Source: Massilia sp. H6 (GTDB lineage: Bacteria > Pseudomonadota > Gammaproteobacteria > Burkholderiales > Burkholderiaceae_D). From it: a DNA stretch of 64,000 nt. The translations under genes were made by a program, and so were the position numbers. The number at the start of each line of letters is the position of its first letter. Position 1 is the stretch's first letter. The notes under the pieces were generated by a model. It saw nothing but the letters and a program-made list of their open reading frames with translations. It had not been told where the DNA came from and made no database searches. Below, piece after piece: positions 7,538-17,417 of the stretch. The DNA is taken from the NCBI RefSeq assembly GCF_024802625.1, contig NZ_CP103371.1, positions 1,798,001-1,862,000 of the forward strand, given 5' to 3'.

Positions 7538-8812
7538 ATGAAGAAGTCTTGTAGATTGCCGCTGCTGGTCCTGGCTGCCCTGGCGCTGGGCGGCCCCTCT
7601 CTGGCGCAAGCGGCGGGCGATCCTGTCCTGAGCTTGCAGGCGGCGCAGCAGCGCGCCGTTGACCGTTCGCGCCAGCTCGTGGCCAAGGATCATGCCGCCA
7701 GCGCGGCGCGCGACAGGGCAGTGGTCGCCGGGCAGCTGCCCGACCCGGTGCTCAAGTTCGGCATCGAGAGCTTGCCGGTCGACGGGCCGCAACGCTGGAG
7801 CCTGGGCGGCGACTTCATGACCATGCGCCGGATTGCTGTCATGCAAGAACTGCCGCGGGCCGAGAAGCGCCAGCTGCAGTCGCAGCGCTTCGAGCGCGAG
7901 GCCGAGCTTGCCGGTGTGGAAAAGACCGCGGTCGCAGCAGTGATCGCGCGCGATACCGCGCTGGCCTGGCTCGAGCGCTTCTACACTGAACGGATGGCGG
8001 CGCTGATCGCAGAGCAGGTGACGCTGGCAGCTGAGGAAATCAAGGCCGTCGAGGCTGGCTATCGTGGCGGACGCAACAAGCAAGCCGAGGTCTTGGGCGC
8101 CCACGCCAGCCTGGCGCTGCTCGAAGACCGCGCCAGCGATATCCGGGGCCGCGTGCGCGCGGCCACCATCGCCCTCGAACGCTGGATCGGCGCGTCAGCG
8201 CACCTGCCGCTGGGCGCCGCGCCGGACATGGCGGCAATCCCGTTCGACCTGGCGCGGCTGGAAACGCAAGTGCAGCGCTTGCCCGAGCTGGCGATACTGG
8301 ACAAACAGATCGAGGTCGCCGCGCTTGAAACCGGGCTGGCGCGTGCCAACCGCAAAGCCGACTGGAGCGTCGAACTGGCTTTTTTGCAGCGCGGGTCGAA
8401 CTATTCGAACATGGTATCGGTCGGCTTGTCGCTGCCGCTGCAGTGGAACCGTGGAAAGCGCCAGGATCGTGAACTCGCGGCGCGCCATGCCCAGCTCGAC
8501 GGCCTGGGCGCCGAACGGGACGACGCCTTGCGTGCGCAGGTGGCCGCGGTACAAGACCTGGCCAATGAATGGACGACTTACCGCGAGCGCCTGGCGCGCT
8601 TCGAGACGGTGCTGGTGCCGCTGGCGCGCTCGCGCGTCGATGCAGAGATGGCGGCCTACCGCGGCGGCGCCAGCCGGCTCGACGCGGTGCTGGCGGCCAG
8701 CCGCGGCGCGACCGATGCCCGCCTGCAGGCGGTGCAGCTAGAACTCGAGGCGGCCAGGCTATGGGCGCAGCTTGCCTACCTGGTGCCGGCTACGCGCAAG
8801 GAGGGACGATGA
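7538..8812 (+). CDS. cusC: TolC-family outer membrane factor of Cu/Ag efflux (CusC/CzcC-like)
   Basis: 424 residues. A signal peptide (MKKSCRLPLLVLAALALGG...LAQA) is followed by two outer-membrane-efflux repeats rich in long amphipathic helices, as in the CzcC/CusC branch of TolC proteins. There is no lipobox Cys, so unlike E. coli CusC it is probably not acylated. The start at 7538 was chosen because the signal peptide begins there and the upstream in-frame sequence is not protein-like. It is the first gene of cusCBA and overlaps the adaptor gene by ATGA. It should form the outer-membrane duct of the tripartite pump. Confidence 0.9.
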   Translation: MKKSCRLPLLVLAALALGGPSLAQAAGDPVLSLQAAQQRAVDRSRQLVAKDHAASAARDRAVVAGQLPDPVLKFGIESLPVDGPQRWSLGGDFMTMRRIAVMQELPRAEKRQLQSQRFEREAELAGVEKTAVAAVIARDTALAWLERFYTERMAALIAEQVTLAAEEIKAVEAGYRGGRNKQAEVLGAHASLALLEDRASDIRGRVRAATIALERWIGASAHLPLGAAPDMAAIPFDLARLETQVQRLPELAILDKQIEVAALETGLARANRKADWSVELAFLQRGSNYSNMVSVGLSLPLQWNRGKRQDRELAARHAQLDGLGAERDDALRAQVAAVQDLANEWTTYRERLARFETVLVPLARSRVDAEMAAYRGGASRLDAVLAASRGATDARLQAVQLELEAARLWAQLAYLVPATRKEGR

Positions 8813-10335
8813 CCTCGAAGCAGCGGGTGCTGGCCTTGGGCCTGGCCGCCCTGGTTGCAGGGGGCGGCGCTGGATTATATTGGCTGGGCATGCACCGCGG
8901 GATGGGCATGGCGGCGCCTGCCGCCGAGCCGGGCGCCGCAGCTGGCGAGCGCAAGGTGCTGTACTGGCACGACCCCATGGTTCCCGGGCAGCGGTTCGAC
9001 AAGCCAGGCAAGTCGCCCTTCATGGACATGCAGCTGGTTCCCGTATACGACGACGCTGCCGGCGATGGCAACAGCGGGACGGTGACGATCAGCCCGCATC
9101 TCCAGCAAAACCTCGGCATGCGCGTGGCCAAGGCGCGGATGGACAGCTTTGCGCCTGAACTTTCCGCCGTCGGCAGCGTCGCCTACAACGAGCGCGACGT
9201 CGCCCTGGTGCAAGCGCGCGCCAGCGGTTTTGTCGAACAGCTGTTCGTGCGCGCGCCGCTCGATCCGGTCAGGAAAGGCCAGGCGCTGGCGGCGCTGTAC
9301 GTCCCGGACTGGGTGGCGGCGCAAGAAGAGTTCCTCGCTGCCAGGCGCATGGGCGATGGCGCTCCCGCGGGCCTGGTCGACGCGGCCCGACAACGCATGC
9401 GCCTGGCGGGGATGACCGACGCCCATATTCGCCAGGTCGAAGCACGCGGCCGGGTGCAGGCCCGCATCACCGTCACCGCACCGATCGCGGGCGTGATAGC
9501 GGAGTTGACAGCGCGCGAGGGGATGACGGTGAGCAACGGCGCCCCCCTGTTTCGCATCAATGGCTTGAGCACGGTCTGGATCGTTGCCGACATTCCAGAA
9601 ACGCTGGCGGCCCAGGTGCAACCGGGCAACGCCGTGGAGGCGCGCGCGCCGGCCTTGCCTGACATGCTGTTCAAGGGAAAAGTCAGCACCCTCCTGCCAC
9701 GGGTCGACCCGGCCACGCGCACCCTGCAGGCGCGCGTGGAAATAGCCAACCCAGGCCAGCGGCTGGTGCCGGGAATGTTCGCCAGCGTCCACTTTACGCC
9801 CGCGGCCCGGGCCGCCGTGCTGACCATCCCATCCGAAGCGCTGATCCAGACCGGCAAGCGCAGCGTCGTGATGCTGGCTTTGGGCGACGGCAAATTCCGG
9901 CCGGTCGAGGTCCGGGCCGGGGTCGAGGCCGATGGGCGCACCGAGATCCTGGAAGGCTTGCAGGAAGGTCAGGAAGTTGTAGTCTCCGGTCAGTTCTTGA
10001 TCGACTCGGAAGCGAGCCTGCGCGCGACCCAGACGCGCGCCGCTCCGGCGCCGGCCGCGCCTGCGGACAAGGGCGCGACAACACATCGCGGCGAAGGCAA
10101 GATCGAGCGGATCGATCAGGACGAAGTCACTCTTTCCCACGGCCCGATCCCGAGCATGCAATGGCCGCCCATGACGATGGGGTTCAGCATTGGCGCCGCC
10201 ACCTTGCCTGCGGGCCTGGCCGTTGGCGACACGGTCAGCTTCTCGTTCGAGCTTGCCAAGGACGGCACGTACAAGATCGTTGCCATCACCCCGATGCCGC
10301 CGGCACGGCCGGATGACAAGAAGGCGCCGCAATGA
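8809..10335 (+). CDS. cusB: Cu/Ag efflux RND periplasmic adaptor (CusB-like) with C-terminal CusF domain
   Basis: 508 residues. The N-terminus is a membrane/signal segment, then a heavy-metal-binding domain ([12 protein letters not shown]...[10 protein letters not shown], about 45-75). A membrane-fusion-protein core with barrel-sandwich and beta-barrel domains follows to about 410. Residues from about 425 form a CusF-like domain with the ligand run [16 protein letters not shown] (His, Trp, Met, Met). E. coli CusB lacks this last domain, so the copper chaperone step is partly built into the adaptor here. The gene starts in an ATGA overlap with cusC and ends in an ATGA overlap with cusA. Confidence 0.92.
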   Translation: MTSKQRVLALGLAALVAGGGAGLYWLGMHRGMGMAAPAAEPGAAAGERKVLYWHDPMVPGQRFDKPGKSPFMDMQLVPVYDDAAGDGNSGTVTISPHLQQNLGMRVAKARMDSFAPELSAVGSVAYNERDVALVQARASGFVEQLFVRAPLDPVRKGQALAALYVPDWVAAQEEFLAARRMGDGAPAGLVDAARQRMRLAGMTDAHIRQVEARGRVQARITVTAPIAGVIAELTAREGMTVSNGAPLFRINGLSTVWIVADIPETLAAQVQPGNAVEARAPALPDMLFKGKVSTLLPRVDPATRTLQARVEIANPGQRLVPGMFASVHFTPAARAAVLTIPSEALIQTGKRSVVMLALGDGKFRPVEVRAGVEADGRTEILEGLQEGQEVVVSGQFLIDSEASLRATQTRAAPAPAAPADKGATTHRGEGKIERIDQDEVTLSHGPIPSMQWPPMTMGFSIGAATLPAGLAVGDTVSFSFELAKDGTYKIVAITPMPPARPDDKKAPQ

Positions 10336-13300
10336 TCGCCAGCATGATTCGCTGGTCGATCGTCAACCGTTTCCTGGTGCTGCTCGCTACCCTGGCCGTG
10401 ACTGCCTGGGGCATCTGGTCGCTGCAGCGTACCGCGCTCGATGCATTGCCCGACTTGTCGGACGTTCAGGTGATCATCCGCACCCCGTTCCCCGGACAGG
10501 CGCCGCAGATCGTCGAAAACCAGGTGACCTACCCGCTCACGACGACCATGCTGTCGGTGCCGGGCGCCGTCACCGTGCGCGGCTACTCGTTTTTTGGCGA
10601 CTCGTTCGTGTACATCCTGTTCGAGGATGGCACCGATCCTTATTGGGCCCGGTCGCGGGTGCTGGAATACCTGAACCAGGTACAGTCGAGGCTGCCAGAC
10701 CAGGCCAAGCCGGCGCTGGGGCCAGACGCCAGCGGCGTCGGCTGGGTGTACGAATACGCCCTGGTCGATCGCAGCGGCAGGCACGACCTGTCGCAACTGC
10801 GCGCGCTGCAAGACTGGTTCCTCAAGTATGAACTCAAGACCGTGGCCAATGTGGCCGAAGTGGCCAGCCTGGGCGGCATGGTGCGGCAATACCAGATCGT
10901 GCTCGATCCGGACAAGATGCGCGCCTATCAGATCACGCACGCGATGGCGATCGAGGCGGTCGAGAACGCCAACCAGGAAGCCGGCGGCGGCGTACTCGAA
11001 CTGGGCGAAGCCGAGTACATGGTGCGCGCCAGCGGCTTCTTGCAGTCGCTCGACGATTTTCGCAAGATTCCCTTGACGGTGTCAAACGCTGGGGTACCGG
11101 TGCTGCTGGGCGACGTGGCGCGCATCGGACTGGGGCCGGAAATGCGGCGCGGCATTGCGGAGCTTAATGGCGAAGGAGAAGTGGCAGGCGGCATTATCGT
11201 GATGCGCTCCGGGAAAAACGCGCTCGACACCATCGATGCGGTCAAGGCCAAGCTTCAGTTGCTCCAAAAAAGCTTGCCGGCAGGTGTAGAAATCGTGACC
11301 ACCTACGACCGCTCGCGCCTGATCAAGGGTGCGGTAGCGAACCTGCGTAACAAGCTGATCGAAGAATTCATCGTCGTGGCCGTGGTTTGCGCGGTGTTCC
11401 TGTTCCATGTGCGCTCGGCACTGGTCGCGGTCGTGACTTTGCCAGTCGGTATTTTGATTTCTTTCATCGTCATGCACTATCAGGGTGTCAATGCCAACAT
11501 CATGTCGCTGGGAGGAATTGCCATTGCCGTCGGCGCGATGGTCGATGCCGCCGTGGTCATGATCGAAAATGCACACAAGCACCTCGAAGCCTGGCATCGC
11601 GCCCATCCTGGCGAGCAGTTGCGCGGCGAGGCGCGCTGGCAGGTCATTGGCGAGGCCGCGGTCCAGGTCGGTCCGGCGCTGTTCTTCTCGCTCTTGATTA
11701 TCGTGCTGTCTTTTATCCCGGTATTCACGCTCGAAGCCCAGGAGGGGCGGCTGTTCGCGCCGTTGGCATTTACCAAGACCTATGCCATGGCCGCGGCCGC
11801 GGTGCTCGCCGTGACGCTGATACCGGTTCTGATGGGTTACCTGATACGCGGGCGCATTCCTGCCGAGGAAAAAAACCCGCTCAATCGCTGGCTGATTGCC
11901 GCTTACCGGCCCCTGCTCGAGCGCGTGCTGCGGCACCCGAAACTGACCCTGGTGCTGGCTGCGCTGATCATCGCCATCACCATCGTGCCCATTACCCGCC
12001 TGGGCGGCGAATTCATGCCGCCGCTGGACGAAGGCGATCTGCTGTACATGCCTACCGCGCTGCCGGGCCTGGCGACCGGTAAAGTGGTGCAGTTGCTGCA
12101 GCAAACCGACCGCCTGATCAAGACGGTGCCCGAAGTGCACAGCGTATTCGGCAAGGCCGGGCGGGCCGATACCGCCACCGATCCGGCGCCGCTCGAAATG
12201 TTCGAGACCACCATCCAGTTCAAGCCGCGCGACCAGTGGCGAGCGGGCATGACGCCGGAGAAACTGGTCGAGGAACTCGACCGTGCAGTCCAGGTGCCGG
12301 GCTTGTCGAATATCTGGGTGCCGCCGATCCGCAACCGGATCGACATGCTCGCCACCGGCATCAAGAGTCCGGTGGGTGTAAAGGTCGCCGGCGCCGACCT
12401 GCAGACCATCGACCGCATCGCCAGCGACATCGAGCGCGTCGTCAAGTCTGTCCCGGGGGTCTCTTCGGCGCTGGCCGAGCGCCTTGGCGGCGGGCGCTAC
12501 ATCGACATCGACCTCGACCGCACCAGCGCGGCGCGCCATGGCCTGTCGATTCGCGCCCTGCAGGGCATCGTGTCGGCAGCGATCGGAGGCGACAACATCG
12601 GGGAAACCATCGAAGGCTTGCAGCGCTTCCCGATCAACCTGCGCTATCCGCGCGAATATCGGGACTCCGTGGAAAAACTGCGCCAGTTGCCGGTTCTGAC
12701 GGCGCGCGGGACCCAGATCGTGCTGGGCGATGTGGCGCGTATCCGCATCAGCGACGGCCCGCCCATGCTACGCAGTGAAAATGCGCGCCTGTCCGGCTGG
12801 GTCTACGTTGACATCCGCGGACGCGATCTGCGTTCGGTGGTGCAGGAGATGCAGCGCGCGGTAGCGGCGCAAGTCGACCTGCCTGCCGCGTACTCGATTG
12901 CATGGTCCGGACAGTTCGAATACATGGAGCGCGCCACCAGCAGGCTCAAGGTCGTGGTGCCGGCAACGCTCTTGATCATTTTCGTGCTGCTGTACCTGAC
13001 GTTCGGGCGTATCGACGAAGCCGCGCTCATCATGGCGACCCTGCCGTTTGCTTTGGTCGGCGGCATCTGGCTGCTGTGGGCGCTCGGCCACCATGTGTCG
13101 GTGGCCAGTGCCGTCGGCTTCGTCGCCCTGGCCGGCCTGGCGGCCGAGTTCGGGGTGATCATGCTGCTTTACCTGAAACATGCCTGGGACGAGCGGATCG
13201 CTGCCGGGCGTGTGTCGCAAGCCGACCTGGTCGAGGCGATCCGCGAGGGCGCGGTGCTGCGCGTGCGTCCGAAAGCGATGACGGTGGCCGTGATCGTCGC

Positions 13301-13484
13301 CGGCCTGGTGCCGGTATTGACCGCAAGCGGGCCCGGCTCCGAGATCATGCAGCGTATTGCCGCGCCTATGGTAGGCGGCATGATCACCGCGCCGCTGCTA
13401 TCGCTGTTCGTGGTGCCGGCGGTGTATCTGCTCATGCGAAGAAAGGCTTGCCGGGAGCAGCAGGGCGCGGCGCTGCAAGATTGA
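10332..13484 (+). CDS. cusA: Cu(I)/Ag(I) efflux RND inner-membrane pump (CusA-like)
   Basis: 1050 residues, full length for heavy-metal-efflux RND pumps, with the usual 12 membrane helices and two large periplasmic loops. The TM4 segment reads [20 protein letters not shown], the form seen in monovalent-cation (CusA) rather than divalent (CzcA) pumps, which supports Cu(I)/Ag(I) as substrates. The protein starts [19 protein letters not shown], a standard CusA opening, in an ATGA overlap with cusB. It uses the proton motive force to drive metal from periplasm or cytoplasm through CusC. Confidence 0.94.
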   Translation: MIASMIRWSIVNRFLVLLATLAVTAWGIWSLQRTALDALPDLSDVQVIIRTPFPGQAPQIVENQVTYPLTTTMLSVPGAVTVRGYSFFGDSFVYILFEDGTDPYWARSRVLEYLNQVQSRLPDQAKPALGPDASGVGWVYEYALVDRSGRHDLSQLRALQDWFLKYELKTVANVAEVASLGGMVRQYQIVLDPDKMRAYQITHAMAIEAVENANQEAGGGVLELGEAEYMVRASGFLQSLDDFRKIPLTVSNAGVPVLLGDVARIGLGPEMRRGIAELNGEGEVAGGIIVMRSGKNALDTIDAVKAKLQLLQKSLPAGVEIVTTYDRSRLIKGAVANLRNKLIEEFIVVAVVCAVFLFHVRSALVAVVTLPVGILISFIVMHYQGVNANIMSLGGIAIAVGAMVDAAVVMIENAHKHLEAWHRAHPGEQLRGEARWQVIGEAAVQVGPALFFSLLIIVLSFIPVFTLEAQEGRLFAPLAFTKTYAMAAAAVLAVTLIPVLMGYLIRGRIPAEEKNPLNRWLIAAYRPLLERVLRHPKLTLVLAALIIAITIVPITRLGGEFMPPLDEGDLLYMPTALPGLATGKVVQLLQQTDRLIKTVPEVHSVFGKAGRADTATDPAPLEMFETTIQFKPRDQWRAGMTPEKLVEELDRAVQVPGLSNIWVPPIRNRIDMLATGIKSPVGVKVAGADLQTIDRIASDIERVVKSVPGVSSALAERLGGGRYIDIDLDRTSAARHGLSIRALQGIVSAAIGGDNIGETIEGLQRFPINLRYPREYRDSVEKLRQLPVLTARGTQIVLGDVARIRISDGPPMLRSENARLSGWVYVDIRGRDLRSVVQEMQRAVAAQVDLPAAYSIAWSGQFEYMERATSRLKVVVPATLLIIFVLLYLTFGRIDEAALIMATLPFALVGGIWLLWALGHHVSVASAVGFVALAGLAAEFGVIMLLYLKHAWDERIAAGRVSQADLVEAIREGAVLRVRPKAMTVAVIVAGLVPVLTASGPGSEIMQRIAAPMVGGMITAPLLSLFVVPAVYLLMRRKACREQQGAALQD

Positions 13485-13571
13485 TACGGTAAGATCGACC
13501 GGCGCGGCATACGTACCGCCACGGCTTGGGGATGCCAGTCAGGGACGCTCACTTACTTTCAGGAGAACACC

Positions 13572-13901
13572 ATGGATCAGCAATACGAAGACTGTATCGA
13601 GGCGTGCAACGATTGCGCCCTTGCCTGCGATGTGTGCGCCTCATCTTGCCTGCAAGAAGACGATGTCAAGGCGATGGCGCGCTGCATTGCCATGGACATT
13701 GATTGCGCGCAGTTGTGCAGGCTGGCGGCGGGCATGATGGCGCGTGGTAGCGAAGCGGCAGAACTGGTGTGCGAAGCCTGCGCCTCATTGTGCGACATGT
13801 GCGCGGATGAGTGCGGCAAGCACCAGATGCAGCATTGCCAGGACTGCGCCGCTGCCTGCCGCAAGTGCGCCGCCGCCTGCCGCCAGATGGTGCGCGCGTA
13901 A
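13572..13901 (+). CDS. Four-helix-bundle copper-storage protein (Csp/DUF326 family)
   Basis: 109 residues with 19 cysteines (C8, 12, 15, 19, 22, 26, 38, 45, 49, 67, 70, 74, 77, 81, 89, 92, 96, 99, 103), mostly spaced 3-4 residues apart so that they line the inside of helices. This is the pattern of Csp proteins, which load many Cu(I) ions through thiolates in a four-helix core. No signal peptide is present, so it resembles the cytosolic Csp3 type. An AGGAGA ribosome site precedes the ATG. It sits 87 bp after cusA and probably buffers cytosolic copper. Binding stoichiometry cannot be read from sequence. Confidence 0.9.
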   Translation: MDQQYEDCIEACNDCALACDVCASSCLQEDDVKAMARCIAMDIDCAQLCRLAAGMMARGSEAAELVCEACASLCDMCADECGKHQMQHCQDCAAACRKCAAACRQMVRA

Positions 13902-13919
13902 ACCTGGCACGCCTTTCGT

Positions 13920-14120
13920 TCAATCGGGACTGGAGGCGCTGTCGCCGGCGTCTCCAGTCAGGCCCTGGCAGGCCTCGTGCAAGAACTGCAGGTTGTCCCG
14001 ATAATTGGTGCAACCCTCGCATAGCATCAGGTGAAACCGCATCGACAGGCGTTCGCGGGTAGTGAGCTCACGGTCCAGGCTTTGCGAAATCAGGCCAGTC
14101 ATCTGCTTGCAAGACATCAT
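13920..14120 (-). CDS. Zinc-finger anti-sigma factor (zf-HC2 type)
   Basis: 66 residues, beginning MMSCKQMTGL. It carries the ZAS motif H30-x3-C34-x2-C37 (FHLMLCEGC). The first ATG overlaps the stop of the sigma factor gene (ATGA), the standard arrangement for a sigma/anti-sigma pair; in-frame starts further upstream would lie inside the sigma gene. There is no membrane segment, so it is a soluble anti-sigma that probably senses thiol or metal state through the zinc site. The last codons form a 12-base-pair hairpin (13928-13959) with one mismatch, which faces the end of the copper-storage gene. Confidence 0.8.
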   Translation of the reverse strand: MMSCKQMTGLISQSLDRELTTRERLSMRFHLMLCEGCTNYRDNLQFLHEACQGLTGDAGDSASSPD

Positions 14121-14728
14121 GTGTGTGCATCCTTTCCAAACCAGCGCTGCTGCAGGCATAGTCGAAGCTGCATGCGCGCACGATGCAGTATCACCCAGCA
14201 GTTAGACGCGCTGATGCCGAGTTCCTTACAGATGTCGTCGGCTTCGAGGCCGAGAAATTCGCGCATCGAGAAAACGCGCGCCATTGCCTCGGGCAAATTG
14301 TCCATGCAAGCTTCAAAGACGTCCCAGAACTGGCGGTCGGCCAGGGTCTGCTCAGGATTGCCCCAGGATGCCGGTTTCTCCTCGCGCCGCCAGTGCGCAT
14401 CCTTGCGAAACAGAACATCGAAATCGTCCTCATCGGCATGCTCGGCCAGGTCGATCCTGTTCTTGTTCCAGCGATCCCTGAGCATATCCACGATCTTGTT
14501 CTTCAAGATAGAAAATACCCAGGTTTTCATCGACGCGCGGTGTTCGAAGCCGCCGCTGGCAGAAAATGCGGCCGCCAGTGCTTCCTGGACTGCATCCTCG
14601 GCCAGTTCATCGTTGCGCAGCTGGAGACGGGCAAAACGCAGCATGTCGCGGCGCAGTTGCACCATGCTGGCGTCGGACCAGGAAACCGGCGTTACGTCCG
14701 GCAGGGTGGTCGGGCTGGGTATCGGCAT
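14117..14728 (-). CDS. ECF RNA polymerase sigma factor
   Basis: 203 residues. Region 2 includes RLQLRNDELAEDAVQEAL and SMKTWVFSILKNKIVDMLR (about residues 30-90). Region 4 includes LPEAMARVFSMREFLGLEAD and a recognition helix ending with LHRARMQLRLCLQ. The ATG at 14728 is preferred over an in-frame TTG 21 bases upstream. The partner anti-sigma gene overlaps by 4 bp. A soluble zinc anti-sigma and a place next to copper genes suggest a metal or oxidative stress regulon, but no target promoter was identified in the window. Confidence 0.88.
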   Translation of the reverse strand: MPIPSPTTLPDVTPVSWSDASMVQLRRDMLRFARLQLRNDELAEDAVQEALAAAFSASGGFEHRASMKTWVFSILKNKIVDMLRDRWNKNRIDLAEHADEDDFDVLFRKDAHWRREEKPASWGNPEQTLADRQFWDVFEACMDNLPEAMARVFSMREFLGLEADDICKELGISASNCWVILHRARMQLRLCLQQRWFGKDAHT

Positions 14729-14915
14729 AAGCAAGCTCAAGGTAGGCAAGCGTCCGCTGCTCGCCCGTTGCGGGGAAACGCTATTTTAACCGGCGGCCGC
14801 AGGGGCACATCCTGGCCTCGATTCATGGGGGGGGCGCCGATGCATCCTATCGTGCAATGCACATCGGCGACACGGCATATGATGACAATCTTGAACTAAA
14901 AAAAAGGAGACCCCG

Positions 14916-15368
14916 ATGTCGATTGCAAAAGGATTTGTCGCTGGCCTGGCCGCGACCGCGGTGCTGTCAGTGTTGATGGTCATGAAACAGGTAATGGGGA
15001 TCATGCCCGAGCTAAACCTGCCGAAGATGATCGCCGGAATGATGGGAGCGCCCGACTCGCCGGCCATTGGCTGGCTGGTACACGTCATGATCGGCGTGCT
15101 GGGGTATGGCGCGGCGATCGCCCTGGTTGCCAGGCCGGCGCTCGGCAAGTCGGCCGTCAGTACCGGCCTGCTGATCGGCTTTATCGGCTGGATCATCATG
15201 ATGGTCATGCTGATGCCGATGGCCGGTGCTGGGTTCTTTGGCATGAACATGGGCATCATGGCCCCGGTGATGACCCTGATCCTGCACCTGATATTCGGCG
15301 CCGTGCTGGGCTGGACCTATGACCGGCTGACCACGGCGGCGGCCAGAGGCCCTGCCGCAGTTCACTGA
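14916..15368 (+). CDS. DUF6789-like small integral membrane protein
   Basis: 150 residues with four predicted membrane helices (about 5-25, 50-72, 82-105, 112-135). It is very methionine-rich in helices 1 and 3 (for example MMVMLMPMAGAGFFGMNMG). It has a strong ribosome site (AAAGGAG) before the ATG. The family has no known function. The gene lies between the sigma factor (divergent) and the aldehyde dehydrogenase, 22 bp before the latter, so the two may be co-transcribed. The methionine richness may reflect copper exposure, but that is speculation. Confidence 0.7.
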   Translation: MSIAKGFVAGLAATAVLSVLMVMKQVMGIMPELNLPKMIAGMMGAPDSPAIGWLVHVMIGVLGYGAAIALVARPALGKSAVSTGLLIGFIGWIIMMVMLMPMAGAGFFGMNMGIMAPVMTLILHLIFGAVLGWTYDRLTTAAARGPAAVH

Positions 15369-15390
15369 ACCACATCTTGAAAGGATAAGC

Positions 15391-16758
15391 ATGGCTTACA
15401 ACAGTATCAATCCCTACAACGGCGAGACGCTCGGCAGTTTCGAAGAACTCGACGCCAAGCAGCTCGAAAGCACGGTACAGGCGGCGCAGCGCTGTTTCGA
15501 GCAGGACTGGCGCGCGCGCAGTTTTGGTGAGCGTGCCGCCGTCGTCAAGCGCGCCGCCGCGCTGATGCGTGAGCGCTCGGACGAGCTCGCTAAACTGATT
15601 ACCCTCGAAATGGGCAAGCTGATCGCGCAAAGCGCCGGCGAAGTAGCGCTGAGCGCGGCCATTCTCGACTACTACGCCGACCATGCCGAGTCTTTCCTGG
15701 CGCCTGAGCCGCTGGAGTCGACCAATGGCAAGGCCGTCGTCGAAAGCTGCCCGGTTGGCGTCTTGCTCGGCATCGAGCCCTGGAACTATCCGTACTACCA
15801 GATCGCGCGCTTTGCCGCTCCTAATCTCATGGCCGGCAATGTTGTGATGGTCAAGCATTCTTCGAGTGTGCCGCAATGCGCGCTGGCGTTTGCACAATGC
15901 CTGGCCGACGCCGGCGCACCAGAAGGCGCGTACAGCAATCTGTTCATTTCCAAAGATCAGATCAGCCAGCTGATCGACGACCCGCGCATCCGCGGCGTCG
16001 CCCTCACCGGCAGCGAGGCGGCCGGGGCCGTGGTGGCAGCGCGCGCCGGAGAGAAACTCAAGAAGAGCACGCTCGAACTGGGCGGCAGCGATGCGTTCAT
16101 CGTGCTCGACGATGCCAACCTCGAGAAGGCCGTCAAGAGCGCCGTAGCGGGGCGCATGGGCAATTCGGGCCAGGCCTGCACGGCATCGAAGCGCTTTATC
16201 GTGCTCGATGCACTGGCTGACCAATTCCTTGAAAAGTTCCAGCAAGCGCTAGGTAAGTTCAGTGCTGGCGATCCGCTCGATCCGGACACGACAATGGCGC
16301 CCCTGTCGTCGGCGCAAGCGCTGGATAATCTTGTCGAGCAGGTCGAGCGCGCCGTTGCCAGTGGTGCGCGCGTGGTCATCGGAGGCGAGCGCATCCCGGG
16401 CGAGGGCGCGTTCATGCAGCCGACCATCCTGACCGATATCGATCCATCCAATCCAGCTTACAAAGAAGAATTTTTCGGGCCGGTTGCCCTGTTCTTCCGG
16501 GTGGCGGACGAAGACGCGGCGGTGGCGCTGGCCAACGATTCGCCCTTCGGCCTGGGCGGCACGGTGTTCACCGAGGACATCGAGCGCGGCAAACGCCTGG
16601 CGCGCCGCATCGATACCGGCATGGTGTTCATCAACAGCGCGGCCGTATCGAAACCGGATCTGCCGTTTGGCGGCGTCAAGCATTCTGGCTACGGCCGAGA
16701 ATTGTCGTGCGCCGGCATCCAGGAATTCGTCAATAAAAAACTGATCCGGGTTGCCTGA
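15391..16758 (+). CDS. NAD(P)-dependent succinate-semialdehyde dehydrogenase (Sad/GabD-like)
   Basis: 455 residues, the usual length for the YneI/Sad branch. It has general base E229 in LELGGSDAF and catalytic thiol C263 in GNSGQACTASKR, with the Rossmann segment around GIEPWNYPYYQ and VMVKHSSSVPQ. The ending GVKHSGYGRELS is typical of the family. It converts succinate semialdehyde (or a related aldehyde) to the acid, closing GABA degradation. An AAAGGA ribosome site precedes the ATG. No GABA transaminase is near, so the in vivo aldehyde is uncertain. It seems unrelated to the metal genes around it. Confidence 0.9.
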   Translation: MAYNSINPYNGETLGSFEELDAKQLESTVQAAQRCFEQDWRARSFGERAAVVKRAAALMRERSDELAKLITLEMGKLIAQSAGEVALSAAILDYYADHAESFLAPEPLESTNGKAVVESCPVGVLLGIEPWNYPYYQIARFAAPNLMAGNVVMVKHSSSVPQCALAFAQCLADAGAPEGAYSNLFISKDQISQLIDDPRIRGVALTGSEAAGAVVAARAGEKLKKSTLELGGSDAFIVLDDANLEKAVKSAVAGRMGNSGQACTASKRFIVLDALADQFLEKFQQALGKFSAGDPLDPDTTMAPLSSAQALDNLVEQVERAVASGARVVIGGERIPGEGAFMQPTILTDIDPSNPAYKEEFFGPVALFFRVADEDAAVALANDSPFGLGGTVFTEDIERGKRLARRIDTGMVFINSAAVSKPDLPFGGVKHSGYGRELSCAGIQEFVNKKLIRVA

Positions 16759-16762
16759 CATG

Positions 16763-16804
16763 GCAGGGCAGGGCGCGCGCGCCGGTGGTGTGCGCCTGCC
16801 CTGC
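16763..16804. terminator. Strong hairpin after the aldehyde dehydrogenase gene
   Basis: GCAGGGCAGG (16763-16772) pairs perfectly with CCTGCCCTGC (16795-16804) just after the stop codon. There is no clear T run afterwards, so intrinsic termination is uncertain. Confidence 0.4.
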
Positions 16805-16901
16805 AGGTTTCAGCGTAAGCTAAGAAACATGTAGCAGTGACAACCTTGGCTGCTGCTTGCGATCATTATCAGCCGTTTAATTTACCTCAACAGGAGTTCT
16901 C

Positions 16902-17216
16902 ATGAAGCATAAATTCTTAGTTCTGGCCGTCGCTGTACTGACTGCAAGCGGCGCGAGCATGGCGGCCCATCACGAAAAGTCCGATATGGCCATGGACAAA
17001 ATGAAAATGATGGACACCAATGGCGACGGCATGATCTCGAAAGACGAGTTCATGAAGGCGCACGAAACGATGTACATGCAGATGAAAAAGAACGCGGCCG
17101 GGATGGTCGACGTCAAAGAAATGCACATGATGATGAAGAAAAAAATGGATAATAAGCACAAAGACATGCCGATGGGTCATCATGAAAAGATGAAATCTGA
17201 CGGCATGGGCAAGTAA
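16902..17216 (+). CDS. Exported methionine-rich EF-hand protein
   Basis: 104 residues with a signal peptide cleaved near AMA/AHH. The mature part contains one canonical EF-hand loop, DTNGDGMISKDE (residues 38-49, ligands D38, N40, D42, S46, E49), and a degenerate second half. Twenty-two of 104 residues are methionine, many in MxxM and MMM clusters, mixed with His-rich ends (AHHEK, GHHEK). Such runs are typical of periplasmic Cu(I)/Ag(I)-binding segments, so a calcium or copper buffering role is plausible. An AGGAG ribosome site precedes the ATG. It is a single-gene unit. Confidence 0.82.
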   Translation: MKHKFLVLAVAVLTASGASMAAHHEKSDMAMDKMKMMDTNGDGMISKDEFMKAHETMYMQMKKNAAGMVDVKEMHMMMKKKMDNKHKDMPMGHHEKMKSDGMGK

Positions 17217-17286
17217 AACCAGCCGTCATCTTCGTGCCGGAGACACTCACCGGCGCAAGGCCTGGCACGGCTGCCCGGGCACGCGA

Positions 17287-17311
17287 ACGGCTCGCCAGAC
17301 AGGTGAGCCGT
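17287..17311. terminator. Hairpin between the EF-hand gene and the BCCT gene
   Basis: ACGGCTCGCC and GGTGAGCCGT form a 10-bp stem with one G-T pair and a 5-base loop. No T run follows. It may end the EF-hand transcript or attenuate the transporter gene. Confidence 0.35.
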
Positions 17312-17417
17312 ATCGCATTGAGCGTGCCACTCGGTCATTGATCCATCCACTCCCCGCCAACTGGGCATGCCAGCCGAGGCAAGGCCTGGTCCGGGTCCAG
17401 TCTTTAAAGAGAAATAT

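Noticed and set aside
14884-14893. ATGACAATCT before the DUF6789 gene, matching the left part of the copper-regulator box
   Set aside because: The right half site (GTCAT) is missing, so it is not counted as an operator.
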